Source of the DNA: Piscinibacter caeni
Lineage (GTDB): Bacteria > Pseudomonadota > Gammaproteobacteria > Burkholderiales > Burkholderiaceae_C
DNA: 55,133 bases
Assembly (NCBI GenBank): GCA_003265685.1
Contig: KZ836104.1
Coordinates: forward strand, 130,263 to 185,395
Direction of reading: 5' to 3'
Part shown: one piece after another, positions 42,044-50,651 of the stretch
Layout: every line of letters begins with the position of its first letter
Numbering within the stretch: the stretch's first letter is position 1
Translations under genes and position numbers: made by a program
Notes under the pieces: model-generated
Told to the model about the DNA's origin: nothing
Databases searched by the model: none
Seen by the model: only the letters and a program-made list of their open reading frames with translations

Positions 42044-43371
42044 GCAGAACCTACTTCGGCACCGACGGCATCCGCGGCACGGTGGGCCAGTACCCGATCA
42101 CGCCGGACTTCATGCTGCGCATCGGCCATGCCGTCGGACGGGTGCTGAAGGAGAGCGAGGCGCGGCCGACCGTGCTGATCGGCAAGGACACGCGCATCTC
42201 CGGCTACATGATCGAATCGGCGCTCGAGGCCGGGTTCGCCTCGGCCGGCGTCAACGTGCTGATGACCGGGCCGCTGCCCACGCCCGGCGTCGCCTACCTG
42301 ACCCGGGCGCTGCGCCTGAGCCTGGGCGTGGTGATCAGTGCCTCGCACAACCCGTACGAGGACAACGGCATCAAGTTTTTCTCGGCGCGCGGCGAGAAGC
42401 TGCCCGACGCCTGGGAGGCCGAGGTCGAGCGCCTGCTCGAGCAGCCGGCGCGCTGGGTCGACTCGTCCGAGCTCGGCAAGGTGCGCAAGCTCGAGGACGC
42501 GCGCGGCCGCTACATCGAGTTCTGCAAGAGCACGATCGGCGGCGAGCTGTCGCTGCGCGGGCTGAAGGTGGTGGTCGACGCTGCACACGGCGCGGCCTCG
42601 CGCGTGGTGCCCGAGGTGTTCCACGAGCTCGGCGCCGAGGTGGTGGCGATCGGCTGCAGTCCGGACGGCATGAACATCAACGCCGGCTTCGGCGCGACGG
42701 CGCCGGCGGCGCTGGTGGCCGCCGTCAAGGAGCATGGCGCCGACTACGGCATCGCGCTCGACGGCGATGCCGACCGGCTGCAGATGGTCGACGGCTCCGG
42801 CCGCCTGTTCAACGGCGACGAGCTGCTGTTCGTCATGGTGGCCGACCGCATCGCGCAGGACCAGCCGGTGCCCGGCGCGGTCGGCACGCTGATGACCAAC
42901 ATGGCGGTCGAACTGGCGCTGAAGGAACGCGGCGTGCCCTTCGTGCGCGCCAAGGTCGGCGACCGCTACATCCTCGAGGAGCTGTCGGCGCGCGGCTGGC
43001 AGCTCGGCGGCGAGGGTTCGGGCCACCTGCTGGCGCTGGACAAGCACACCACCGGCGACGGCATCGTCAGCGCGCTGCAGATCCTGCAGGCGGTGCGGCG
43101 CAGCGGCCGCACGCTGGCCGAACTGCTGGCCGGCGTGGCGCTGTTCCCGCAGACGCTGATCAACGTGCGCCTGGCCGAGGGCAGCGACTGGAAGAAGAAC
43201 ACCGCGCTGGCGGCCGAGCAGGAGCGCGTGACGCGCGAGCTCGGCAGCCAGGGGCGCATCCTGATCCGCGCCTCCGGCACCGAGCCGGTGCTGCGGGTGA
43301 TGGTCGAGGCGCGCGACGCGGCCCGCGCCAAGCGCAGCGCCGAGCAACTCGCCGACGCGGCGCGGGCCTGA
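42040..43371 (+). CDS. glmM: Phosphoglucosamine mutase
   Basis: 443 aa from the ATG at 42040 (AAGGAG upstream), overlapping folP by 4 bp; an earlier in-frame start inside folP is rejected. The active phosphoserine is Ser102 in [12 protein letters not shown]. The metal-binding loop DGDADR is at 241-246 and the sugar-binding EGSGH near residue 325. It converts glucosamine-6-phosphate to glucosamine-1-phosphate for UDP-GlcNAc and cell wall synthesis. It converges on the fasciclin gene with a 12-bp gap and no visible terminator. Confidence 0.97.
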   Translation: MSRTYFGTDGIRGTVGQYPITPDFMLRIGHAVGRVLKESEARPTVLIGKDTRISGYMIESALEAGFASAGVNVLMTGPLPTPGVAYLTRALRLSLGVVISASHNPYEDNGIKFFSARGEKLPDAWEAEVERLLEQPARWVDSSELGKVRKLEDARGRYIEFCKSTIGGELSLRGLKVVVDAAHGAASRVVPEVFHELGAEVVAIGCSPDGMNINAGFGATAPAALVAAVKEHGADYGIALDGDADRLQMVDGSGRLFNGDELLFVMVADRIAQDQPVPGAVGTLMTNMAVELALKERGVPFVRAKVGDRYILEELSARGWQLGGEGSGHLLALDKHTTGDGIVSALQILQAVRRSGRTLAELLAGVALFPQTLINVRLAEGSDWKKNTALAAEQERVTRELGSQGRILIRASGTEPVLRVMVEARDAARAKRSAEQLADAARA

Positions 43372-43383
43372 TCGGGACGCGGC

Positions 43384-43863
43384 CTACTTCTTCGGGGGCA
43401 TCAGCACCCGGTCGATGACGTGGACGACGCCGTTGGCGGCGCCCAGGTCGGCCTGGGTCACCATCGCGTCCTCGACCGTCACGTAACCCCCGGCCTTGCC
43501 GAGTGCCAGGTTGGCGCCCTGCACGGTCTTGGCATTGCCGTTCCTGACGTCGGCGGCGCCGACCTTGCCCGGCAGCACGTGGTAGCTCAGCACCTCCTTG
43601 AGCCTGGACTTGTCGGTGCTCAGTTCGGCCAGCGTCTTGGCCGGCACGGCTTTGAAGGCCTCGTCGCTCGGGGCGAACACGGTGAAGGGGCCGGGCCCCT
43701 TGAGCGTATCGGCCAGGCCGGCGTCGGCGATCAGCTTGTTCAGCGTCGTCAGCTGGGGGTTGCGCGCCGTGGCGTCAGCCACCGTCGCGGGGGTGCCGGT
43801 GGTGGCGCAGCCGGCCAGCAGGGCCAGCGCCGCGGCGCCGGCCAGCAGGGAAGATCGGAACAT
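43384..43863 (-). CDS. Fasciclin (FAS1)-domain lipoprotein
   Basis: 159 aa from the ATG at 43863 (GAGGA upstream). The signal peptide ends in a lipobox LLAGC with Cys19 as the lipid site, so it should be envelope-anchored. One FAS1 domain follows: LNKLIADAGLADTLKGPGPF, VFAPSDEAF, LSYHVLPGKV and GVVHVIDRVLMP. FAS1 domains mediate adhesion or ligand binding; the bacterial role is unclear. It is divergent from pstS, and three PHO-box-like heptamers face it, which suggests expression under phosphate starvation. Confidence 0.88.
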   Translation of the reverse strand: MFRSSLLAGAAALALLAGCATTGTPATVADATARNPQLTTLNKLIADAGLADTLKGPGPFTVFAPSDEAFKAVPAKTLAELSTDKSRLKEVLSYHVLPGKVGAADVRNGNAKTVQGANLALGKAGGYVTVEDAMVTQADLGAANGVVHVIDRVLMPPKK

Positions 43864-43895
43864 CGTGGGTCCTCGTGTGAAAGTCACGGCTGGGC

Positions 43896-43939
43896 AGTCT
43901 GCGGTGGCGCTGTGACGGTCGGATGACGGTCGTGTGACG
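43896..43939 (-). promoter_or_regulatory. Three PHO-box heptamers facing the fasciclin gene
   Basis: On the plus strand TGTGACG, GATGACG and TGTGACG lie at 43911, 43922 and 43933, each separated by the same 4 bp, GTCG. On the minus strand they read as GCGTCAC/CCGTCAT/CCGTCAC at an 11-bp period, one or two bases from the PhoB heptamer CTGTCAT. A weak -10 (CAGACT) follows about 10 bp downstream, at the usual PhoB spacing. Confidence 0.65.
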
Positions 43940-43960
43940 CCACGTGCGCGCCCACGGCCG

Positions 43961-43994
43961 TTGTCACGCGGCTGTCACGAGGCGTCCCTAGAGT
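43961..43994 (+). promoter_or_regulatory. PHO box and -10 element of pstS
   Basis: TTGTCAC (43961-43967), GCGG, CTGTCAC (43972-43978): two PhoB heptamers with the standard 11-bp repeat. A -10-like TAGAGT (43989-43994) follows after 10 bp, the distance expected where PhoB replaces the -35 contact. Confidence 0.8.
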
Positions 43995-44031
43995 GCCGGC
44001 CATGTCACGCACCACCTCGAAAGGCGTCACC

Positions 44032-45072
44032 ATGTCCGTCTCCACCGTTCGTCGTGCGGCCCTGGCCGTCGCATTCGCCATCTCCGGCAGCGCTGTGCTG
44101 GCGCAGGACGTCACCGGCGCCGGCGCCACCTTCCCGGCGCCGATCTACGCCAAGTGGGCCGATGCCTACAACAAGGCGACCGGCGCGCGCATCAACTACC
44201 AGTCGGTCGGCTCGGGCGCCGGCATCCGCCAGATCAAGGCCAAGACGGTCGACTTCGGCGCCACGGACATGCCGCTGAAGGACGACGAACTCGCCAAGGA
44301 CGGCTTGCTGCAGTTCCCGACCGTGATCGGCGGCGTCGTGCCGGTGGTCAACATCAAGGGCATCGCCCCGGGGCAGATCAAGCTGACCGGGCAGGCGCTG
44401 GGCGACATCTACCTCGGCAAGATCACCAAGTGGAACGACCCGGCGCTGACCACGCTGAACCCCGGCGTGCCGCTGCCCGATGCGCCGATCGCGGTGGTGC
44501 GCCGCGCCGACGGCTCGGGCACCAGCTTCATCTTCACGAACTACCTGTCCAAGGTCAACGAGGAGTGGAAGACCAAGGTCGGCGAGGGCACCGCCGTGAA
44601 CTGGCCGACCGGCGCGGGCGGCAAGGGCAACGAAGGGGTGGCGGCGTTCGTGCAGCGCCTGCCCAACTCGATCGGCTACGTCGAGTACGCCTACGTGAAG
44701 CAGAACAAGATGACGTACACGCTGCTGAAGAACCGGGCCGGCAGCTTCGTGGCGCCGGACGACGCGAACTTCAAGGCGGCGGCCGCGGGTGCCGACTGGT
44801 CCAAGACCTTCTACCAGATCCTGACCGAGCAGCCGGGCAAGGACTCCTGGCCGCTGACCGGTGCGACCTTCATCCTGATGTACAAGTCGACCGACAAGCC
44901 GGCCAACGCGACCGCGGCGCTGAAGTTCTTCGACTGGGCCTACAAGAGCGGCGACGCGATGGCCGCCGAGCTGGAGTACGTGTCGCTGCCGGCCAACGTC
45001 AAGGACCTGGTGCGCAAGCAGTGGGGCGAGATCAAGGACGCCGCCGGCAAGCCGGTGGCCGCGGTCCAGTAA
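44032..45072 (+). CDS. pstS: Phosphate ABC transporter substrate-binding protein PstS
   Basis: 346 aa from the ATG at 44032 (AAAGG upstream), which yields a clean signal peptide ending SAVLA-QDV near residue 24; two earlier in-frame ATGs are less well placed. Family motifs: [29 protein letters not shown], the phosphate-binding [17 protein letters not shown] and [19 protein letters not shown] periplasmic high-affinity phosphate receptor, first gene of pstSCAB-phoU-phoBR, with a PHO box upstream. Confidence 0.97.
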   Translation: MSVSTVRRAALAVAFAISGSAVLAQDVTGAGATFPAPIYAKWADAYNKATGARINYQSVGSGAGIRQIKAKTVDFGATDMPLKDDELAKDGLLQFPTVIGGVVPVVNIKGIAPGQIKLTGQALGDIYLGKITKWNDPALTTLNPGVPLPDAPIAVVRRADGSGTSFIFTNYLSKVNEEWKTKVGEGTAVNWPTGAGGKGNEGVAAFVQRLPNSIGYVEYAYVKQNKMTYTLLKNRAGSFVAPDDANFKAAAAGADWSKTFYQILTEQPGKDSWPLTGATFILMYKSTDKPANATAALKFFDWAYKSGDAMAAELEYVSLPANVKDLVRKQWGEIKDAAGKPVAAVQ

Positions 45073-45120
45073 GCGCAGGGCGTTCCGAGCACCGCATCGC
45101 CAGCACCGGACGGGAGGCCC

Positions 45121-46143
45121 ATGACCGCTACACTGCCCGCGAACCCGAGCCTGGATCGCACCGTCATGGACCGTTCCGACCCGGCCGGCGCACCGCCGCC
45201 GCAGCGCCGGTCCTCCCCGTGGGCCGACAGCCTGTTCTCCCTGCTGGCCCATGGCGCCGCCTGGCTCACGCTGGCCCTGCTGGCCGGCATCATCGCCTCG
45301 CTGGTGATCGGAGCTGCCCCGGCGATCCGCGAGTACGGCCTGGGCTTCCTCTGGAACAGCGAGTGGGACCCGGTGCGCAACCGCTACGGCGGCTTGGTGA
45401 TGATCTACGGCACGCTGATGACCTCGTTCATCGCGCTGCTGATCGCGGTGCCGGTGAGCTTCGGCATCGCGCTGTTCCTCACCGAGCTGTCGCCGAACTG
45501 GCTCAAGCGCCCGCTGGGCACGGCGATCGAACTGCTCGCCGCGGTGCCGTCGATCGTCTACGGCATGTGGGGCCTGCTGGTGTTCGGCCCGATCCTCGCC
45601 ACCTACGTGCAGCAGCCGCTGCAGGCGGCGTTCAGCGGGGTTCCGGGGCTCGGCGCGCTGGTCTCGGGGCCGCCGGTGGGCATCGGCATCCTGTCGGCCG
45701 GCATCATCCTGGCGATCATGATCATCCCGTTCATCGCGGCGGTCATGCGCGACGTGTTCGAGGTCACGCCGCCGCTGCTGAAGGAGTCCGCCTACGGGCT
45801 GGGCTCCACCACCTGGGAGGTGGTCTACAAGGTCGTGCTGCCCTACACGAAGACCGGCGTGGTCGGCGGCATCATGCTCGGGCTCGGGCGGGCGCTGGGC
45901 GAGACGATGGCCGTGACCTTCGTGATCGGCAACATGAACCAGCTCGACTCGCTGTCGCTGTTCGAGGCGGCCAACAGCATCACCTCGGCGCTGGCCAACG
46001 AGTTCGCCGAGGCTGGCGAGGGGCTGCACCAGGCCTCGCTGATCTACCTCGGCCTGATCCTGTTCTTCATCACCTTCGTGGTGCTGGCGCTCTCGAAGGT
46101 GCTGCTGGCGCAACTCAAGAAGAGCGAAGGGAGCCGCTCATGA
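45121..46143 (+). CDS. pstC: Phosphate ABC transporter permease PstC
   Basis: 340 aa with GGGAGG just before the ATG. A polar N-terminal tail of about 40 residues is followed by six helices and the permease signature [22 protein letters not shown] near residue 223, where the ATPase PstB docks. The [14 protein letters not shown] segment is typical. It pairs with PstA, whose start overlaps the pstC stop by 4 bp. The 48-bp pstS-pstC gap has no strong hairpin. Confidence 0.95.
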   Translation: MTATLPANPSLDRTVMDRSDPAGAPPPQRRSSPWADSLFSLLAHGAAWLTLALLAGIIASLVIGAAPAIREYGLGFLWNSEWDPVRNRYGGLVMIYGTLMTSFIALLIAVPVSFGIALFLTELSPNWLKRPLGTAIELLAAVPSIVYGMWGLLVFGPILATYVQQPLQAAFSGVPGLGALVSGPPVGIGILSAGIILAIMIIPFIAAVMRDVFEVTPPLLKESAYGLGSTTWEVVYKVVLPYTKTGVVGGIMLGLGRALGETMAVTFVIGNMNQLDSLSLFEAANSITSALANEFAEAGEGLHQASLIYLGLILFFITFVVLALSKVLLAQLKKSEGSRS

Positions 46144-47009
46144 GCACGGCGCTCACATTCGACGCCGACAAGCTGGCCAGGCACCGCGCGCGCAAGCGCG
46201 TGAACCGCGTGGCGCTCGCCCTCGCGTTGGGCGCGATGGCCTTCGGGGTGTTCTGGCTGGTCTGGATCCTGATCGAGACGGTGCGCCTGGGCATCGGCGG
46301 CATCGCGCTGGCGACCTTCACCGAGATGACGCCGCCGCCGCAGGCCGAGACCGGCGGCCTGGCCAACGCGATCTTCGGTTCGCTGCTGATGGTGTCGCTG
46401 GCCACGCTGCTGGGCACGCCGATCGGCATCCTGGCCGGCATCTACCTGGCGGAGTACGGGCAGAAGACCTGGCTCGGCTCGGCGACACGCTTCATCAACG
46501 ACATCCTGCTGTCGGCGCCGTCGATCGTGATCGGCCTGTTCATCTATGCCGCCGTGGTGGCGCGGGTGAAGTCCTTCTCCGGCGGCGCCGGCGTGCTGGC
46601 GCTGGCGCTGATCGTGATTCCGGTGGTGATCCGCACCACCGAGAACATGCTGAGCCTGATCCCGAACGCGCTGCGCGAGGCGGCCTATGCGCTGGGCACG
46701 CCGAAGTGGAAGGTGATCGTGATGATCACCCTGAAGGCGGCGCGCGCCGGCGTGGTCACCGGCGTGCTGCTGGCGCTGGCGCGCATCGCCGGCGAGACGG
46801 CGCCGCTGCTCTTCACGGCCTTGTCCAACCAGTTCTGGACCAGCAGCCTCGCCGAACCGATGGCCAGCCTCCCGGTGACCATCTTCAAGTTCGCGATGAG
46901 CCCGTACGAGAACTGGCAGAAGCTGGCCTGGGCCGGCGTGTTCCTGATCACGCTGGGTGTGCTCGCGCTGAACATCCTGGCGCGCGTGCTGTTCCGCAAC
47001 AAACACTGA
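46140..47009 (+). CDS. pstA: Phosphate ABC transporter permease PstA
   Basis: 289 aa from the ATG overlapping the pstC stop (ATGA). Six hydrophobic segments; the docking loop is [20 protein letters not shown] near residue 180, followed by [15 protein letters not shown]. Second half of the phosphate channel. It ends 12 bp before pstB, whose ribosome site GGGGAAGGG lies in the gap. Nothing unusual in the sequence. Confidence 0.95.
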   Translation: MSTALTFDADKLARHRARKRVNRVALALALGAMAFGVFWLVWILIETVRLGIGGIALATFTEMTPPPQAETGGLANAIFGSLLMVSLATLLGTPIGILAGIYLAEYGQKTWLGSATRFINDILLSAPSIVIGLFIYAAVVARVKSFSGGAGVLALALIVIPVVIRTTENMLSLIPNALREAAYALGTPKWKVIVMITLKAARAGVVTGVLLALARIAGETAPLLFTALSNQFWTSSLAEPMASLPVTIFKFAMSPYENWQKLAWAGVFLITLGVLALNILARVLFRNKH

Positions 47010-47021
47010 GGGGGAAGGGCG

Positions 47022-47807
47022 ATGGACGTCCGCGTCGAACTGCCCGTCACCGAGAAGGTCAAGATCTCGGTGCGCGACTTGAACTTCTATTACGGCGGCT
47101 TCCACGCCCTGAAGCGCATCAACCTCGACATCCCGGCCGGCAAGGTGACGGCCTTCATCGGCCCGTCGGGCTGCGGCAAGAGCACGCTGCTGCGCACCTT
47201 CAACCGCATGTTCGAGCTCTATCCCGAGCAGCGCGCCGAGGGGCAGATCCTGCTGGACGGGCAGAACATCCTCGAGAAGCGGCTCGACGTGAGCCTGATC
47301 CGCGCCAAGATCGGCATGGTCTTTCAGAAGCCGACGCCGTTCCCGATGTCGATCTACGACAACATCGCCTTCGGCGTGCGGCTGTTCGAGAGCCTGCCGC
47401 GGGTGGAGATGGACGAGCGGGTCGAGTGGGCGCTGAAGAAGGCCGCGCTGTGGAACGAGGTGAAGGACAAGCTCAGTCAGAGCGGCTCGGGCCTGTCGGG
47501 CGGCCAGCAGCAGCGCCTGTGCATCGCGCGCGGCATCGCGATCAAGCCCGAGGTGCTGCTGCTCGACGAACCCTGCTCGGCGCTCGACCCGATCTCCACC
47601 GGCAAGATCGAGGAGCTGATTACCGAGCTGAAGAGCGACTACACCGTGGCCATCGTCACGCACAACATGCAGCAGGCGGCGCGGGTGTCCGACTACACGG
47701 CCTACATGTACCTCGGCGACCTGATCGAGTTCGGGCCGACGGCGGAGCTGTTCATGAAGCCCAAGAAGAAGGACACGGAAGACTACATCACGGGCAGGTT
47801 CGGATGA
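47022..47807 (+). CDS. pstB: Phosphate ABC transporter ATP-binding protein PstB
   Basis: 261 aa. [19 protein letters not shown], Walker [10 protein letters not shown] (about residues 47-55), the PstB-specific [14 protein letters not shown], signature LSGGQQQRL, Walker [14 protein letters not shown], and [19 protein letters not shown]. It powers uptake through PstCA and helps PhoR sense phosphate through PhoU. The stop codon lies in the loop of a long RNA hairpin (47784-47823). Confidence 0.97.
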   Translation: MDVRVELPVTEKVKISVRDLNFYYGGFHALKRINLDIPAGKVTAFIGPSGCGKSTLLRTFNRMFELYPEQRAEGQILLDGQNILEKRLDVSLIRAKIGMVFQKPTPFPMSIYDNIAFGVRLFESLPRVEMDERVEWALKKAALWNEVKDKLSQSGSGLSGGQQQRLCIARGIAIKPEVLLLDEPCSALDPISTGKIEELITELKSDYTVAIVTHNMQQAARVSDYTAYMYLGDLIEFGPTAELFMKPKKKDTEDYITGRFG

Positions 47808-47823
47808 ACCTGTCCGTGATGTA
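47784..47823 (+). other. 18-bp hairpin across the pstB stop codon
   Basis: TACATCACGGGCAGGTTC (47784-47801) pairs with GAACCTGTCCGTGATGTA (47806-47823), with one G-U pair and loop GGAT. The TGA stop (47805-47807) straddles the loop and the second arm. No T-run follows, so it is more likely an RNA-stability or processing element than an intrinsic terminator. Confidence 0.75.
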
Positions 47824-47879
47824 GCGGCGCAGGCTGACTTCGCGCAGCGAAGTCAAGCGCAGCGGGCCGAAGCCACTAC
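47821..47879. repeat. Branched palindromic element between pstB and phoU (copy D, distantly related)
   Basis: Outer arms GTAGCGGC (47821-47828) and GCCACTAC (47872-47879) pair with one mismatch. Inside is a perfect hairpin GACTTCGC-GCA-GCGAAGTC (47836-47854). On the minus strand it begins GTAGTGGCTTCGG, resembling the arm and loop start of copies A-C. It directly follows the stop-codon hairpin, and phoU begins 11 bp later. Confidence 0.55.
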
Positions 47880-47890
47880 CGGGAACCGAC

Positions 47891-48598
47891 ATGAGCGACA
47901 AACACCTCTCGACCCAGTTCGACGCCGAGCTCTCGGCCATCTCCACCCGCGTGCTCGAGATGGGCGGGCTGGCCGAATCGCAGGTCGCCCAGGCGATCTA
48001 CTCGTTGGTCAACGTCAGCGGCGAGACCGCCACGCAGGTGCTGGCCGGCGAGGAGCGCGTCAACCAGATGGAGGTCGAAATCGACCGCGACCTCTCCACC
48101 ATCATCGCGCGGCGCCAGCCGACCGCACGCGACCTGCGCCTGCTGATCGCGATCTCCAAGACGATCGGCAACCTCGAGCGCGTGGGCGACGAGGCGGCAC
48201 GCATCGCGCGCACCGTGCAGCGCCTGATCAACTCCGGCATGTCCAGCCGCATGCGGCTGCCGGTGGGCGACGTCTCCTTCGAGGCGAGCCTGGCCACCGC
48301 CTCGCTGCGCAAGGCGCTGGACGCCTTCGCGCGGCTGGATGCGGTCAAGGCGCTGGAGGTCATCAAGGACGACAATCAGATCGACATCGAGTTCGACGGG
48401 CTGATGCGCAAGCTGATCACCTACATGATGGAAGACCCGCGCACCATCTCCTCGTCGATCGACCTGGTGTTCGTGGCCAAGGCGATCGAGCGCATCGGCG
48501 ACCACGCGAAGAACCTCGCCGAGCAGACCATCTACATCGTCAAGGGCACCGACGTGCGCCACCATCCGCTGGCCAACGTCGAGTCCGTGGTGCGTTGA
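47891..48598 (+). CDS. phoU: Phosphate transport system regulatory protein PhoU
   Basis: 235 aa, two tandem PhoU helical bundles (about residues 15-105 and 120-215). Metal-binding-type segments IGNLERVGDEAARIA and IERIGDHAKNLAEQ are present in the two halves. It couples PstSCAB status to PhoR, keeping the kinase in phosphatase mode when phosphate is plentiful. It is separated from pstB by two stacked hairpin elements, so its level may be set apart from that of the transporter. Confidence 0.96.
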   Translation: MSDKHLSTQFDAELSAISTRVLEMGGLAESQVAQAIYSLVNVSGETATQVLAGEERVNQMEVEIDRDLSTIIARRQPTARDLRLLIAISKTIGNLERVGDEAARIARTVQRLINSGMSSRMRLPVGDVSFEASLATASLRKALDAFARLDAVKALEVIKDDNQIDIEFDGLMRKLITYMMEDPRTISSSIDLVFVAKAIERIGDHAKNLAEQTIYIVKGTDVRHHPLANVESVVR

Positions 48599-48608
48599 GG
48601 AGGTGTCG

Positions 48609-49310
48609 ATGAGCCAGGTGCTGGTGGTCGAGGACGAGGCGGCGATTGCCGAGCTGATCGCGCTGAACCTGCGCCATGCCGGCTACGAGGTGACGGTGGC
48701 CGCCACGGCCGAGCAGGCGCAGGCGGCGATCGACGGCGTGCTGCCCGACCTGGTGCTGCTGGACTGGATGCTGCCCGGCCAGTCCGGCCTCGCGCTGGCA
48801 CGGCGCTGGCGCAGCGAGACCCGCACGCGCGAGCTGCCCATCATCATGCTGACGGCGCGCGCGGCCGAATCGGACAAGATCTCCGGGCTGGACGCCGGCG
48901 CGGACGACTACCTGACCAAGCCGTTCTCCACCAACGAGCTGATGGCGCGCATCCGCGCGGTGCTGCGCCGGAAAGCACCCGAGGCGCTGGACGCGGCGGT
49001 GCAGGTCGGCAAGCTGCGGCTCGATCCGGCCACGCGGCGGGTGATCGGCGGCGAGGTCGAGCTCAAGCTCGGCCCGACCGAGTTCCGCCTGCTGCACTTC
49101 CTGATGGTGCACCCCGAGCGGGTGCACAGCCGCGCCCAGCTGCTCGACCGGGTCTGGGGCGACCATGTGTTCATCGAGGAGCGCACGGTCGACGTGCACG
49201 TCAAGCGCCTGCGCGAGGCGCTCGCGCCGGCGCAGTGCCAGACGATGGTCGAGACCGTGCGCGGCGCCGGCTACCGCCTGACCCAGCAGGTGCCGGAGAC
49301 GCAGGCTTGA
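48609..49310 (+). CDS. phoB: Phosphate regulon response regulator PhoB
   Basis: 233 aa from the ATG at 48609, with GAGGAGG just upstream; a GTG two codons earlier overlaps that site and is less likely. Receiver Asp52 (LLDWMLPGQSG), conserved Lys in YLTKPFS, then a winged helix with RTVDVHVKRLREAL. It binds PHO boxes such as those upstream of pstS. It overlaps the phoR TTG start (TTGA). No PHO box of its own is visible, so it is probably transcribed with pst-phoU. Confidence 0.96.
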   Translation: MSQVLVVEDEAAIAELIALNLRHAGYEVTVAATAEQAQAAIDGVLPDLVLLDWMLPGQSGLALARRWRSETRTRELPIIMLTARAAESDKISGLDAGADDYLTKPFSTNELMARIRAVLRRKAPEALDAAVQVGKLRLDPATRRVIGGEVELKLGPTEFRLLHFLMVHPERVHSRAQLLDRVWGDHVFIEERTVDVHVKRLREALAPAQCQTMVETVRGAGYRLTQQVPETQA

Positions 49311-50647
49311 GCTGGCTGCTGACCCGCCTGCTCGCCGGCGTGCTGGCGATGGCGGCGGGCGGCGTCGCGGGGTACCTGCTGGGCCGGCCGACGCAGTCGC
49401 CGGTGCTCAGCGCGATGCTGGGCGGGGCCACGGGCGTGGCCCTGGCGGCCCTGCTCGATGCGCTGCGCGGTGCGCGCCTGATGGCCTGGCTGCGCGGCCC
49501 GCAGGAGCAGCAGGCGCCGCGCGACACCGGCTTCTGGGGCGAACTGGGCTACCGGGTCGAGCGCTCGATCCGGCAGCGCGAGCAGGGCCTGGCGCAGGAG
49601 CGGCTGCGGCTCGAGCAGTTCCTCTCGGCCATCGAGGCCTCGCCCAACGGCGTGCTGCTGCTCGACGCGGCCGGCCAGATCGTCTGGTGCAACACGGTGG
49701 CGGCGGATCACTTCGGGCTCGACCCGCAGCGCGACCGGCGCCAGCCGGTGACCAATCTCGTGCGCGCGCCGGCCTTCGTCGCCTGCCTGCAGCAGGGCCG
49801 CTTCGACGAGGCGGTGAGCTTCCCCAAGCCGCGCCACGACGGCACGCTGTCGGTGCTGGTGCGGCCCTACGGCGAGGGCATGAAGCTGGTGCTCTCGCAG
49901 GACGTGACCGACCGCGAGCGCAACGAGGCGATGCGGCGCGACTTCGTCGCCAACGTCTCGCACGAGATCCGCACGCCGTTGACGGTGCTGGCCGGCTTCC
50001 TCGAGACCATGGCCAACCTGCCGCTGACCGAGGCCGAGCGCAAGCGTGTGCTCGGGCTGATGCAGCAGCAGACGCAGCGCATGCAGACCCTGGTCAGCGA
50101 CCTGCTCACGCTGGCCCAGCTCGAGGGCAGCCCGCGCCCGACGGTGGACCGCTGGGTGGCGCTCGAGCCGCTGTTCCTGCAGATCGAGGCCGATGCGCGG
50201 GCCCTGTCCGGTGGGCGCCACACGCTGCAGGTCGACCATCCCACCGGCGTGCAGATCGCCGGAGCGCAGCCCGAGCTGATGAGCGCGGTGATGAACCTGA
50301 TCAACAACGCGGTGCGTTACACGCCCGACGGCGGCAGCGTGGAGTTGCGCTGGCGCCTGCTGCCCGACGGCGGCGGGGAGATCCTCGTGGCCGACACCGG
50401 CCCGGGCATCGCACGCGAGCACCTGCCACGACTGACCGAACGCTTCTACCGCGTCGACGGCAGCCGCTCGCGCGAGACCGGCGGCACCGGGCTCGGGCTG
50501 TCGATCGTCAAGCACGTGGTGCAGCGCCACGGCGGCGAACTCGACATCCAGAGCGAGCCGGGCAAGGGCTCGCGCTTCCGCCTGCTGCTGCCCGCCGCGC
50601 GGGTGCGTGTCGCACAGACGGCCGACGCGCCGGCCGAGGCCGCCTGA
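49307..50647 (+). CDS. phoR: Phosphate regulon sensor kinase PhoR
   Basis: 446 aa from a TTG that overlaps the phoB stop; later GTG codons would cut into the first helix. N-terminal hydrophobic segments (about 2-26 and 28-50), a PAS domain (about 100-195), HisKA with His219 in FVANVSHEIRTPLTVLAGF, then NLINNAVRYTPDGG, ADTGPGIAREHLPRLTERFYRVD and GGTGLGLSIVKHV. It phosphorylates PhoB under phosphate limitation. It converges on the next gene with a 4-bp gap and no visible terminator. Confidence 0.95.
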   Translation: MSWLLTRLLAGVLAMAAGGVAGYLLGRPTQSPVLSAMLGGATGVALAALLDALRGARLMAWLRGPQEQQAPRDTGFWGELGYRVERSIRQREQGLAQERLRLEQFLSAIEASPNGVLLLDAAGQIVWCNTVAADHFGLDPQRDRRQPVTNLVRAPAFVACLQQGRFDEAVSFPKPRHDGTLSVLVRPYGEGMKLVLSQDVTDRERNEAMRRDFVANVSHEIRTPLTVLAGFLETMANLPLTEAERKRVLGLMQQQTQRMQTLVSDLLTLAQLEGSPRPTVDRWVALEPLFLQIEADARALSGGRHTLQVDHPTGVQIAGAQPELMSAVMNLINNAVRYTPDGGSVELRWRLLPDGGGEILVADTGPGIAREHLPRLTERFYRVDGSRSRETGGTGLGLSIVKHVVQRHGGELDIQSEPGKGSRFRLLLPAARVRVAQTADAPAEAA

Positions 50648-50651
50648 GCCG

